Shown here one piece after another: positions 51,601-62,100 of a DNA stretch of 64,000 bases (positions within the stretch are counted from its first letter, which is position 1; each line of letters begins with the position of its first letter). Made by a program: the position numbers and the translations under genes. The notes under the pieces are model-generated. The model worked only from the letters and a program-made list of their open reading frames with translations. It searched no databases and was not told where the DNA came from. The DNA comes from Pratylenchus scribneri (lineage: Eukaryota > Nematoda > Chromadorea > Rhabditida > Pratylenchidae): the NCBI GenBank assembly GCA_030063045.1, contig JAQSEB010000036.1, positions 310,001 to 374,000 on the forward strand, in the 5' to 3' direction.

Positions 51601-51960
51601 ATTTAAATAGTTATATTTTATAATTTAAATTCTTCATTAGTTTTTTAAGTATTATAATTTTTTTTTTATTTTTTTTTCATTTAAATAAAAATTCTAGATT
51701 ATAAAATAAATTTTTTAAAATATTTATAAATAATTATTTTTTGTTTTACACTAAAAACTAGCTAGCTCTTGAATTAGGGAAATGGATGTTAGTAATAAGT
51801 GGCTTTAAGGAATATGTAGGAATTTAGAATATATGGGGAGATTTGGGAAAATGGCGAAAGGAATTACAGTCTTCAAAAGTATTTTAATGTGCCAATAAGG
51901 GATTCTTATTTTGATATTAATAAGATTTTAGGATCTTTTCGCTCGCTCTAAAAATTTGTT
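45661..51960. repeat. low-complexity block with regularly spaced decayed coding islands
   Basis: About 6.3 kb of T- and A-rich sequence built from diverged related segments, such as ATTATTTTAATGCAATTATGC and TTTCATAAAAATT. Short GC-richer islands interrupt it near 46090, 46220, 46660, 47155, 47470, 48005, 48530, 48740, 49200, 49560, 50050, 50375, 50605 and 51150. Several read on the minus strand as charged, coiled-coil-like peptide, for example LQRQREEQLERENEELLRK near 50400 and LRRRERENEKLLQEQQ near 49240. Stops occur in others. Segment 48310-48800 is duplicated at 50165-50660 (offset about 1845). It may be a long-dead gene with repeated exons or a repeat-derived element. A possible plus-strand exon at about 46222-46281 reads MNAWASVKFRTRGKLAIKFK before a donor. 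Confidence 0.45.
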
Positions 51961-51964
51961 TTAT

Positions 51965-52105
51965 AGGTTTTTAAACTGGTTTTGACCCAAAATTATTTGA
52001 AAATCCTAAATCCCTATTATTAAATTTATATGGAGAAAAATGAATTTATTAAACCGGTTTGCAAACCGTTATTTGCGCGAGAATCATAGAACGGATTCCA
52101 TTTTT
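51965..52105 (+). repeat. flanking inverted repeat, right copy
   Basis: Reads AAACTGGTTTTGACC, a spacer, AAACCGGTTTGCAAACCGTT and TGCGCG, matching in inverted orientation the segment at 45505-45660. The two copies bound the low-complexity block. Confidence 0.55.
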
Positions 52106-52205
52106 TAAATTATACTAATTAAGTGCCATTGGAGAATTGCAATGGAATTATTTCGTTTTGATGGTTTAAAGGAAAAATTTGAAGTGAATTTACAAAAAAA
52201 AAATG

Positions 52206-53049
52206 ATTAGACATTGATATTTATTTACGCTGAATCTGTACTCCTTTCCATTGAGAAGCAAGCATCAAAGTCAATGATTTTGAATTATCCAAATGAGTCG
52301 AGCACGGAATACTTGATAGCTGTTCCTGGACTGATCACAGAGAATTCGCCTTGGCACATCTTGGATTTGATTGGGCCATTCTCTGTGAAATTCAATTAAA
52401 TTAATTCTTTTGCCACTCCAAATTTACGAGAAATGTTTGTTGTGCCTGCCAAAAGCCTCTTTTGCGGCATAAGCCGTCAAATATTTGCCATCTTGGAAGA
52501 AGGCCAATACCGTAATAGGAGCATGTGGTACGATTGCTGGACTGGAAAATATTATTGATAAGATATTTTTACTTTATTTTTTACATCAAAAGTAGTTTTT
52601 GACTTTTTATCAATTATAAACCGATTTGAAACCCTAAAAACCTTATACCAATTTGTAGATCTCATTGAGCTTTTCTCTTGATATAAACATTTTTTAGTTT
52701 AAATAGAATTCGGTGAGTTAAACCGTTTAAATCATATTTTCAGTTTTCGGTTTTAAACATTTTAATTTTAGGCCAAAATCAGTGTTGTTTTTTAAAACTT
52801 TCAATACATTATAAATTGGTATAGATTTTCAAAGTCTATGAACGTTTTCTGATTAATTAAAAGTCAAAAACTATTTTCGGAATAAAAAATATGGAAAAAG
52901 TAAAATAAAAAATTATTGCAACCTGCCTGTGCTTTGGATGCCCACAATTCATGAATTACAAATTACAATGGCCCAATTTTTGCCACCAAATGCCAGCCTC
53001 CTTATTTATGGACAATATGCGAGCATGTAGAATCGAGCAATTGGAGGAA
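52206..53049 (-). pseudogene. WDR7 / rabconnectin-3-beta-like pseudogene (C-terminal WD repeats)
   Basis: Minus-strand exons: about 53049-52923 (PPIARFYMLAYCP-stop-IRRLAFGGKNWAIVI), 52541-52433 or so (PITVLAFFQDGKYLTAYAAKE), and 52387 or so to 52206 (NSYQVFRARLIWIIQNH, two stops, then LNGKEYRFSV). Splice sites survive (CACAGGCAG|GTTGCA, TTTTCCAG, and a small GTAAAT...TTCACAG intron) and keep frame, but at least four stops interrupt the reading. The order PPxxRFYM, RxAxGxxxxxxxxx, PxTxLAFxxDGKYLxxY, RLIW and DGKE-RF(S/M)V is that of the last WD repeats of WDR7, a regulator of V-ATPase assembly on synaptic and endosomal membranes. Probably a dead duplicate; an intact copy would be elsewhere. 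Confidence 0.7.
52588..52878. mobile_element. MITE-like element inside the WDR7-like pseudogene intron
   Basis: AAAAGTAGTTTTTGACTTTT at 52588 faces AAAAGTCAAAAACTATTTT ending near 52877. Inner pairing also exists (TATACCAATTTGT near 52645 against ATAAATTGGTATAGA near 52810). About 290 bp, noncoding. Confidence 0.5.
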
Positions 53050-53116
53050 AAAACTTTTAAAAATTAAAATTTTAAATTAATTTCCACTCATACCCACTAG
53101 TGTAAAGGATGGGTGA

Positions 53117-53583
53117 TGTTGGGCGAAGCCCAACATCCAACCCAAACATCCCAAAAACATTTCTTCCCAATTTCCAAATAAAATTCCAAAGACCCAAAGA
53201 GAAAGGGCCGACGCAATAAGCGAATAAAAGGGAAACGTCGCATGATGAGAACATGGGCGGGAAGAGATAGCCAGGCAGAAAAGGCCTTCTATCTTCAGCA
53301 CTGCGAAAGGGCAGAGCAAAAGATGAGAGCAAGCGGCCATTGTGAATGGACGCTTGGGCAAATCAATCATCGCACACATTAAGTGAAGGAAAACTTGACT
53401 CACTCACCCAAAAAGGGAAAATTGATGACTAAATAAATCCCCGACCGCAGTGGTGGGGAGGACCCTATTTAAGGATGAGGTGAGGTGAGGCAAAGCAGAC
53501 TCCCAGTCTCAGTCTTCCCAAAATTGAGCGTGAATTCCAGCAAATTATTAAAGCAAAATTGCTAAAATAAAAGCTATTCAACA
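53117..53583 (+). mobile_element. probable 5' LTR of a BEL/Pao retrotransposon
   Basis: Begins TGTTGGGCGAAGCCCAACA (itself a palindrome) and ends TTCAACA, giving TGTTG...CAACA termini. Composition shifts abruptly toward GC. A TATTTAAG box at about 53466 precedes a CAGTCTCAGTC initiator-like stretch, and AATAAAA lies at about 53565, as expected for U3-R-U5. The other LTR would lie past the window, so this cannot be confirmed by pairing, and no standard primer-binding site follows at once. Confidence 0.55.
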
Positions 53584-53599
53584 ACAACCCATACCAATC

Positions 53600-53953
53600 A
53601 TGATCGTCCAACAACAACAAACAGAAACTACAACAATGGCCGAATTGGTGCCGGAATTGGGCGAAATGCTTGGACAACAGCAATGTGCCAACAATGCAAA
53701 CAAAATCGGGCGCGGAAGTAGCCAGTCGGAGGTTGCCGGAATGCATGCCGATGGAGGCCATTCTTTGGAGGTTGCCGGAATGCATGCCATTGAATGCCGC
53801 GGACTCCGAGGATTTGCTGGAAACACATTGGAACGAGCCGAGCGGATGGCCAAGTGCGGGGCACTGGTCAATAGCCAAAAACAACGGAATTCACCCAATC
53901 AGGGAAACTCATCAAGAAAAGTCGCTACCCGGAATGGGGCGCCATCGGTTTAA
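53600..53953 (+). CDS. short glutamine-rich frame after the LTR
   Basis: Frame of 117 codons beginning MIVQQQQTETTTMAELVPEL 17 bases after the LTR end. It overlaps the longer frame that starts at 53670. A 39-base direct repeat (GGTTGCCGGAATGCATGCC at about 53731 and 53770) gives EVAGMHA twice here and RLPECMP twice in the other frame. Both frames are open, so it is unclear which is translated. No known domain. Confidence 0.3.
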   Translation: MIVQQQQTETTTMAELVPELGEMLGQQQCANNANKIGRGSSQSEVAGMHADGGHSLEVAGMHAIECRGLRGFAGNTLERAERMAKCGALVNSQKQRNSPNQGNSSRKVATRNGAPSV

Positions 53954-55085
53954 ACACCGCCCGGTCGAAGTGGGATCGGTGGGGCCTTATAACAAGGTAC
54001 CGTTCGGGATCATTGATCGCCGTAAAACTCCAATCAAGTTTGAGAATGGTTTGGAACCATCCATTCACATGGAACGCCGAGAGGCCGGCGAGAATAAAGG
54101 TCAACGGCCAATGGCTGAGAACATGAAGAGTGCAGAAATGAAAGGAACCCGAATGGGAATTGAAATTGGCAATTATAAGGGAGTAAGCCACCCTGTCCCA
54201 ATTTCCCACAAGAGCCCCAGCTCGAATAAAACCCATATGGGGAGAAGAATGAGCCAAGACGAAGTTGAAAGCCTGAGCTTTACTGAAAAGGATTCAGAGA
54301 ATAAATATGGCCAAAACCAAGGAGCAATCCAGAACAGAAAGATTGTACGGCTGAAAGCTGAAGAGGAGGAGATGTGGCCAAACGAAGGGGTCGCCCTGAA
54401 GAATACGAATTTACGGCCCAGTGCTGAAAATAAGCTGAACGAAAGCGAAAGCTTGAACTCCACAAGCTATCGACCTCAATCTAACCCATCGGGGAATCTC
54501 CAACCCATCAGGGCAAGTTATGATCCATCGACAAATAATCTGGCGAACGGGGCCCAGGGACGCAGAAACTGTACATTCGACCCATTTACTGGCAAAAAGG
54601 TAGCGCAAAACGTCCGAATGGATGAAGGGCGGGTAATGATGTCAAGATCAAGCCCAGATAATCAATCACGTCAAGATGATGATGAAAGCACGGGATTAAG
54701 CCCGAAAATACAATTAGCCATCGAGAGAGAAGCCATAGAACGAATGGTGACTCAGCAAATGAGAACAAGCCCAGGTCTGGAGGCGGGTAACCGTCAAGGA
54801 CATGAGGTCGAACGGTGCCGGGGTTCAAATAAATTGGTGTCCCCAGTTCCCAATGTTGGACTAAAACACACAATTTTTACTGGTAGCACCGAATCCCGGA
54901 TGGGGAGGAAAGAACCCGAAGAATGGGAGAACAACATTTTTACTGGAAGCACCGAATCCCGGATGGGGAGGAAAGCACCCGAAGAATGGGAAAATCAAAT
55001 TTTTGTTGGTAACAGCCGATGTCGTGACCGATGTTCATTCAAAGATTGTTTGATGATTGATATTTACATTTTTGGATACATTTAA
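53670..55085 (+). CDS. unknown ORF in the 5' part of the retroelement
   Basis: An unbroken frame of 471 codons. The translation is hydrophilic and rich in N, E, R, S and P. Two 21-residue tandem repeats, IFTGSTESRMGRK(E/A)PEEWEN, lie near the C-terminus (about 54872-54997), followed by a partial third. Codon use and GC content are higher than in the polyprotein. It shows no homology I recognise to Gag or to known accessory proteins. It may be an accessory protein, an N-terminal Gag extension reached by splicing, or a captured gene. Confidence 0.5.
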   Translation: MDNSNVPTMQTKSGAEVASRRLPECMPMEAILWRLPECMPLNAADSEDLLETHWNEPSGWPSAGHWSIAKNNGIHPIRETHQEKSLPGMGRHRFKHRPVEVGSVGPYNKVPFGIIDRRKTPIKFENGLEPSIHMERREAGENKGQRPMAENMKSAEMKGTRMGIEIGNYKGVSHPVPISHKSPSSNKTHMGRRMSQDEVESLSFTEKDSENKYGQNQGAIQNRKIVRLKAEEEEMWPNEGVALKNTNLRPSAENKLNESESLNSTSYRPQSNPSGNLQPIRASYDPSTNNLANGAQGRRNCTFDPFTGKKVAQNVRMDEGRVMMSRSSPDNQSRQDDDESTGLSPKIQLAIEREAIERMVTQQMRTSPGLEAGNRQGHEVERCRGSNKLVSPVPNVGLKHTIFTGSTESRMGRKEPEEWENNIFTGSTESRMGRKAPEEWENQIFVGNSRCRDRCSFKDCLMIDIYIFGYI

Positions 55086-55514
55086 TTCACATTTATTAAT
55101 TTTGTCCTTTCCATTTACATTTGATTTCCATCCCAATTCCCCAATTTGCTTTGTCATTGGCCAAAACCAACGCCTTTTGTGCTCGTTTTTGGCCCCCAAA
55201 AGCTTTGTCATTGTAGTTTTATTTAATGTTTGGCTTGTTCCCCCATTATTACCATTCCCACTGATCATTCACAAATAGTAAAAGAATTTATATTCACAAA
55301 TAAATTGCTTGGATAAAATATAATTTTATTGGACTCAGTAAAAGAGTAATTTGGATTATTGTTGAGTCAATTGGGATTCAACAAAGTGGTGCCACGACCA
55401 ATTTGGAAAATTCGAGCCATTGGGGCATAAATTTGGTTTGCCATTGGGGCAAAAACTGGTTTGCCATTGGGGCAAAAATAATTGGTTTTGGTTTTTGGAC
55501 AAAAATAAAATTAA
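55086..55514 (+). other. spacer with short tandem repeats
   Basis: No sustained frame. A 23-base unit, TTTGCCATTGGGGCAAAAACTGG, is repeated about three times imperfectly between 55410 and 55485. It lies between the 471-codon frame and the arginine-rich frame and may hold splice or regulatory signals of the element. Confidence 0.35.
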
Positions 55515-56116
55515 TTTGAATTCCCCTGCCTAAGGGAAAACTGGCTTCAATCTTCAATCGAGTGGAACGTGTCTCATCAAGAAGGCCGCGAATTGAACGA
55601 TCGCCCGACAACAGAAGACGAGACGATCGACCAGCTCATCGACGACCAACACCGGCACAGATTTTGATCGAAAGAAATCGGAGAATTGCGAATCGTCGGC
55701 CAAATAGCAACAGAGAACGACGCCAATCCCCGCAAATTCAACAACAAGCACCGCCACCTCAAATTCAACCGGTCGTCATCCAAGTGCCCGTTCCCCAAAT
55801 TCCACCGCATCAACCTTTTTGGCCCAGACCCCCATTTCTACCAAGGGTCTTCTGGAACGCAAATTTTCAACAACGCCCACAGGCCATCCACCAAGCCCAT
55901 CAACATCAGCAGCAGCAAAGTCGGCAGCAGCGTCCGAATCAAAGGCAACGTAATTTTGATCGGCAACGACCCAGCACTAGCCAACAACATCAACGCAATC
56001 GACGAACTTTTGTGAGGCGTGGCTATGGCGGACGTCCTGCAAATCACCATCAAGTCACTCCGCGATCGGCTCCAAGGGCTCATTATGGACACCAACGAGA
56101 TAGATTTTGCCATTGA
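55515..56116 (+). CDS. arginine/proline/glutamine-rich frame overlapping gag
   Basis: The frame is open from a TGA at about 55512 to a stop at 56116. It has no ATG near its start, so it may be reached by splicing or by a non-ATG start (GTG at 55562). The product is strongly basic: RRPRIERSPDNRRRDDRPAH, then Pro/Gln-rich VPVPQIPPHQPFWPRPPF, then Gln/Arg-rich HQAHQHQQQQSRQQRPNQRQ. Such composition suggests disordered nucleic-acid binding. It overlaps the start of the polyprotein by 92 bases in another frame, so frameshifting is possible. Not a family I recognise. Confidence 0.4.
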
Positions 56117-59100
56117 TGCAGGTGAAGGGGATAAAGTTAAAAAGGCAAATGAATTGAAAGAAAAATGCATTGAACAAAGAGAAAAGATTAAAAATTCCCT
56201 AAAAGATTTGGATGAACAAAACACAAATTATGGCAAATTTTTGGCAAATTTGAAAGGGGAAATTAGGGAGGCGGAATTGGCAATTTACCGAGGACTCGCC
56301 ACAGGCGATTCGGGATTTCTGACAGTTATGAATAAGGGCCGAGGAGTAATGGATGTTTTGAACAAAAATGAAAGATTTTTCGATAAAATAATTCCTGCCC
56401 AAAATGAAGTATTTGAAATGAGCCGAATGGCCTTTAGGGAGAATTTAAATGTGAAATTACCTGAAATTAAACTCCCTGAATTTTCGGGCGACCTAAAAAG
56501 TTGGTCAAGTTTTTTCGAAGAATTTTCGGCCGCAGTTGACGATCAAGACATACCAGAAAAGCGGAAAATGCAATACCTAAAAAGTGCCCTAAAGGGCGAA
56601 CCTTTGGAAATTGTCGAAGCATATCCGCTTGAGGCAAAAAATTATCAAACCGTTTTGAAGCTTTTGAAAAAACAATTTGGAGACACACAAAACATTAAAA
56701 ACAGTTTGCATAGTGCTTTACGAAAATTGAAAAAAGCAAACAACTTTATGCCTGAAATCAAAAAAACACATCGGGAAATTCGGGCAATACTTAACCAATT
56801 GGAAAATGCGGGGGAAAACATTGAAAATGCCCAATTGATTTTTGAAGTGGAAAGCAAATACCCCCAAAATATCCTCCGAAAAATTTATGAAAGAAAGAAA
56901 GCCACCCCAGATTTGGGAACAAAAGGCATTTTGGAATTTTTAGACGATTATCTAAAATTAGAAGAAGATATTTACCGCGTTCATCGCGAATTCGATTTTG
57001 GAAATGAGAAATATGAAAAGAAATATGGAAAATTTGAAAAATCTGATGAATACAATGGATTCAAAAAGGGCCAATGGAAAGGCCCAAATAAGTATGAAAA
57101 TAAAACAATGGCAAATATGCAAAAAAGAAATTGTAAATTTTGTGGCGATGAACATTGGGAGGACAAATGCCCCAAATATAGAACAAATGATGAAAGATTG
57201 GCCAAGGCAAAAGAACTAAAAATTTGTTTGAAATGTTTGGGAAAAGGCCACATTTCAAAAGAATGCAAAAAGAATGTTAAATGTTTCACATGCAAAAAAG
57301 ATGGCCATAATTCAGCCTTCTGTCGTCAAAAAGCTAAAAAAGTGGCAGATGAAAAGAAAAATTATAAAGAGCACAATAAAATAAAGAATGAAAAAATGTG
57401 CATGGCCACAGAAATTAATGAGGAAAATGAGAATAAAAGTTTGGAAAATGTCCTAATGAACAATTTAATTGGGAAGAAGAGAAAGGAAAAAGACATTACA
57501 TTAATGCAGGTCACCGTGGCCCGAATCCGCAATCCATATGCAATGGGACAGAAATCAGAAGCGGCAATCTTTTTGGATTCTGGATGTGAAATCAGCCTCA
57601 TATTAAATGTGCTCGCAAAGAAATTGGACCTTCACATTATTGGAGAAAAACAATTCCGCGGAAGCGGCCTTTTCAATAAAACAATTATTATTCATTCTCC
57701 AATTTATATTTTCCAAATTATGTCAAAAAATAATGAGGCGATAAATATTGTTGCAAGAGGTGTTGAAAAAAGGCAAATGGTTGAAAGACTAAAAATGGCA
57801 GACCCAAAAACATTCAAACATTTTTTGAAAGATGAAATAACCAGTGAAGAAAATATTTTGGAGGTTATGCCTGAAATTTTGATTGGTTCCGACTTTTATT
57901 CAGAAATTTTGGGATTGCCGAAAACAAAATCAGGCTTCTCAATTTTGGAAACAAAAATTGGAAAAATTTTAACTGGGAGAAGCCACATTTGGAAAACAGA
58001 AACGGAACCAATTTTATGTCAAATGATTGAGCAGGAAAAATTTTGGGAAATTGAAGAATATGGAATTAGTGAGCCTAAACAATTAGAAAATGACATTTTT
58101 GCTCATAATCATTTTTTGAATACGGTCAAAAGAGATGCCGATGGACGATATGTTATTGAATGGCCAATCAAAAACCCACCGGAAAAAATTTCAAACAATT
58201 TTTGGATTTGCCTTAAAAGGCTTCAAGGGGTTTGGAATAAATTAAATAAAAATGGGCTTTTGGAAAAATATTGTGCCCCATTTAATGAACAAATTGAGAA
58301 AGGAATTGTTGAAAAATGCAATGACGATAATGGAATAATAATGTATACACCGCACCATGCCGTTATTAATGAAGAAAAGAAGAAGATTCGACCCGTCTTT
58401 GATTTCAGCTGCAAAACAGCAGAAGGGATTAGTGTCAATGATTTTATTTTGAGGGGTCGCGTCATGTTGGCTGACATTTGTGGAATGATTCTCCGTTTTC
58501 GAAATTTTCCCATCGCCATCTTTTGTGACGTAAAAAGTGCATTTCATCAAATAAAAGTAAAGGAGAATCAAAGAAATTTGGCACGATTTTTATGGTTTAA
58601 AGACCCGAAAAAGCCCCCATCTTTGAACAATATTGAAGAAATGCGGTTCACATGTATGCCCTTCGGCATCATAGCGGCTCCGTCATTGCTGGGAGAAGTG
58701 ACGGATTATCATTTGGCAAATTACGGCACTGAATTTGCCGAAAAGTTGAGAAAAGGAATATACGCCGATAATCCTGGATTTGGGGCAACAAATACAACGG
58801 AGGCAATTGAAAAATGCCATGAAATTATTAAAATTTTTGATGAGGCAAAAATGAAATTGCATGAATTTGTTAGTAATGATAAATTAGTAATGGAAAAGTT
58901 TGGTGATAAAGAAAGAAAAAATCCAATAAAAATTCTCGGAATTGGCTGGGATGTGGAAAAAGATGCCATAATTATTGAAATAAAAGAAATAAAAAATGAA
59001 ATCAAATGGACAAAAAGAAAAGTGGCAAAGGGCACAGCCAAAACTTTTGACCCGCCTGGATTGACAATTCCCGCAAATTTGCCCAGAAAAATATTTTTTC

Positions 59101-62100
59101 AAAGCATATGGAAGGAAAATAAATATGGTTGGGATGATCAAATTGATGAAGCCTATTTGGAAGAATGGAAAAATATAATTGGTGATTCTGGAAAATTTTT
59201 AATTAGAAGAAGGGCGGTCAAAAATCCAGATGCCGAAATGGAATTACATATTTTTGTGGACGCATCGGCCAAAGCATATGCATCGGTTGCCTATATTGTT
59301 GAAAAAATGAATAAAATGACTAATTCATCAATAGTGTATGCCAAAGGCAAATTGGCCCCTATCAAAGCCAAATTGACAATTCCACGATTGGAATTGATGG
59401 CTGCTGTTTCTGGTTGCAAAATGCTTGAATTTATAAAGAAGGAAATTGATTTGAAAATTGGCAATTATTATATATGGTCCGATTCAAAGGTGGTCTTGAG
59501 TTGGATACTCATCTCCAACGTGGATAAATTGCCAAAATTTGTGAAAAATAGAGTTTTGGAATTGAGAAAGGATATGAAAATACAATGGAAATATGTGCCC
59601 ACAGATGTGAACCCGGCTGATTTGGCAAGCCGTGGCTGCAGTTGTGCAGAATTAAAAGCCAATTCGATCTGGTGGGAAGGGCCAAAGTTCCTAAAATTTG
59701 ATGAAATTGAATGGCCAAAAGCACCAGAATTGATTAAAAACGAAAAAGAATGGGATAAAAAATTGGAAGAAATAAATATGGATATGTTGGTCAATGAAAT
59801 TATTGACATAAAAATAAGAAATGAATGGCCAAAATTGGTGAATATTTCAGCTTTCACATGCAAAGCAATTAAAATTTTTGGTCAAAAATTCAAATTTGAA
59901 ACAGAATTCATGAATGATTTGCAGAAGGCAAAAAATGGAATTGAAGTGAGAAAATTGGCTGAAATTTTGCTCATAAGCCAGGACCAATATAAATATCCTC
60001 CAAGTGAAAAGGAAATGCAGAATTTATTTATGGAAAAATCAAAATACGGAATTTGGACATGCCCTGGGCGATTGGGCAATTCTGGACAAAAAGCCCAAAT
60101 TTTTTTATCTTATGAATCGCCATTGGCTGAAATAATTTGTAATGAAGCGCATTTGCGCACACATCACAGTGGCCTCCGGCAAAGTTTGACTGAATTGCGA
60201 AAAACATTTTGGATTCCATTGGGAAGGAAGAAAATGAAAATGACAATAAACAAATGCCTTTATTGTCGAAAGGCAAAATTGGAGCCTATCGCCTTTCCAA
60301 AAATGCCAAATTTACCCGAAGAAAGAGCAAAAATTTCGATTCCCTTCACAAATTGCGGAGTGGATTACGCTGGTCCTTTTGAAGTGAAAAATTTCAAAGG
60401 AGAAATAATGAAGATTTGGATTGAAATTTTTACATGCATGGCAACGAGATTCACACATTTGGAATTGATTCCGGACTTGACGGCAAAATCCTGCATCAAT
60501 GCATTGAGAAGATTCATTGCCGAATATGGAAAGCCTAAATATTTAATTAGCGATAACGGCACACAATATCGATTAACATATAAAGTAGTAAATGAAATTG
60601 AAAAGAAAATGGAATTGGAAAAAATAAGGTGGACATTTATACCATCAGTGTCCCCTTGGTTCGGGGGATTTTACGAAGCGATGGTAAAAATTATGAAAAA
60701 AGCCTTAAAGGCAGCTGTTGGACGAAAATTTTTATTTTTTGAAGAATTGAGAACAATTTTGCCGGAAGTAAAATTGGTAATGAATACCCGGCCATTAACA
60801 TATGTTTATGAAGATGTTGAAGAAAGCCTGGAAATATTGAGGCCAATTGATCTGATGTTCCCAAAAAGGAATGAAAAAATAATTGATTTGGATAATCTTG
60901 AAATTGATGAATTTAAATTAAAAGAAACCCAAAGGGATGAATTAATTAAAAATTGGAAAAACGCAAATGATATGTTGAATTATTTTTGTAAAAAATGGGA
61001 AAAGGAATATTTGAATGAATTGAAGGAAAGGGCGGATCGTCACCGCCAAAAAATTGCCAAGAAAAATTATTTGCCACAAATTGGAGAAATTGTGTTAGTC
61101 CACCAAGAAAATGCTCCAAAATTTTCATGGAATTTGGGAAAAATTGTTGAATTAATTAAGAGCAAGGATGGATTAATAAGGGCGGCAAAAGTAAAATGCA
61201 AAGGTAAAATTTTGACAAGGGCAATTGTCCTTTTGTACCCTTTGGAATTGAGAGCAGAAACCCATGAAAAAGATGAAGAAAATAAACAAAATACAAAGCA
61301 CCCAATGAAATTGAGGGAAAGAAAAAATGTAAAAAATTATAAAGAATACTCGGATGATGAAGATTTGAAATTTGGTGCATTTGTTTTGGAAGATCCTCCG
61401 AGTGATTCAGAGGAAGAACTGTGGTTAATCGATGAAGAAAATGAGGATGAATCACAAAATGAAAATGACTCTGAAATACATGAATGCATATATTGCGCAC
61501 AAATGCGCGAAGAAATTGCAAATTCATCAAATTCGCTAACCGAGGATGAAGAGGAAATTTTTTATGAATCCGAAGCCGAATCAGGGTCTGGTGTGTATTG
61601 GTGCACTTGTTCATGTGCGCTTGGAAAAGGCAGATCGACCCCAATTGAATGCATTTGCAAATCATCCCTCAAACCGTGTTTGTGCCAGCCTAATAAGGGC
61701 AAAAAGAAAAATAATAAGTGTAAAGAAATGTTGGAGAAAATAAAAAAGGATTCCGATGATGAGCCGGAACCAGAACCAATGGAATTGGGAAGTGAGAATT
61801 TGGAGGAAGTGGTAATGTGCCCATTAGTTTTTGAAAGAAGCCGGCCGCGGCAAAATGCACCGGATGAATATTTAGAAGAGGGCGTATTTGATATAAGCCG
61901 GCAGCGCCCAAACGCACAAGCATCCAGAAAACAAAAACCGAGAAGAATGTGCCTATTCTGTGGAGAATGGCATTTTGAAAGAGAATGCAGAAAATTTTCT
62001 GCCAATGAGAAAATTGAATTTTGTGTGAAAAAAGTTGGAGAAAGCGATGAAAAAATAAATAATTTAAAACAATTACTGGAAAATAACAATAAAGAATTAA

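Noticed and set aside
53072..53403. Minus-strand frames in the LTR region
   Set aside because: They fall in what reads as LTR sequence, overlap each other in different frames, and match no family.
53584..53600. Primer-binding site after the LTR
   Set aside because: ACAACCCATACCA resembles a tRNA 3' end in the sense direction, not its complement, so I do not call it a primer site.
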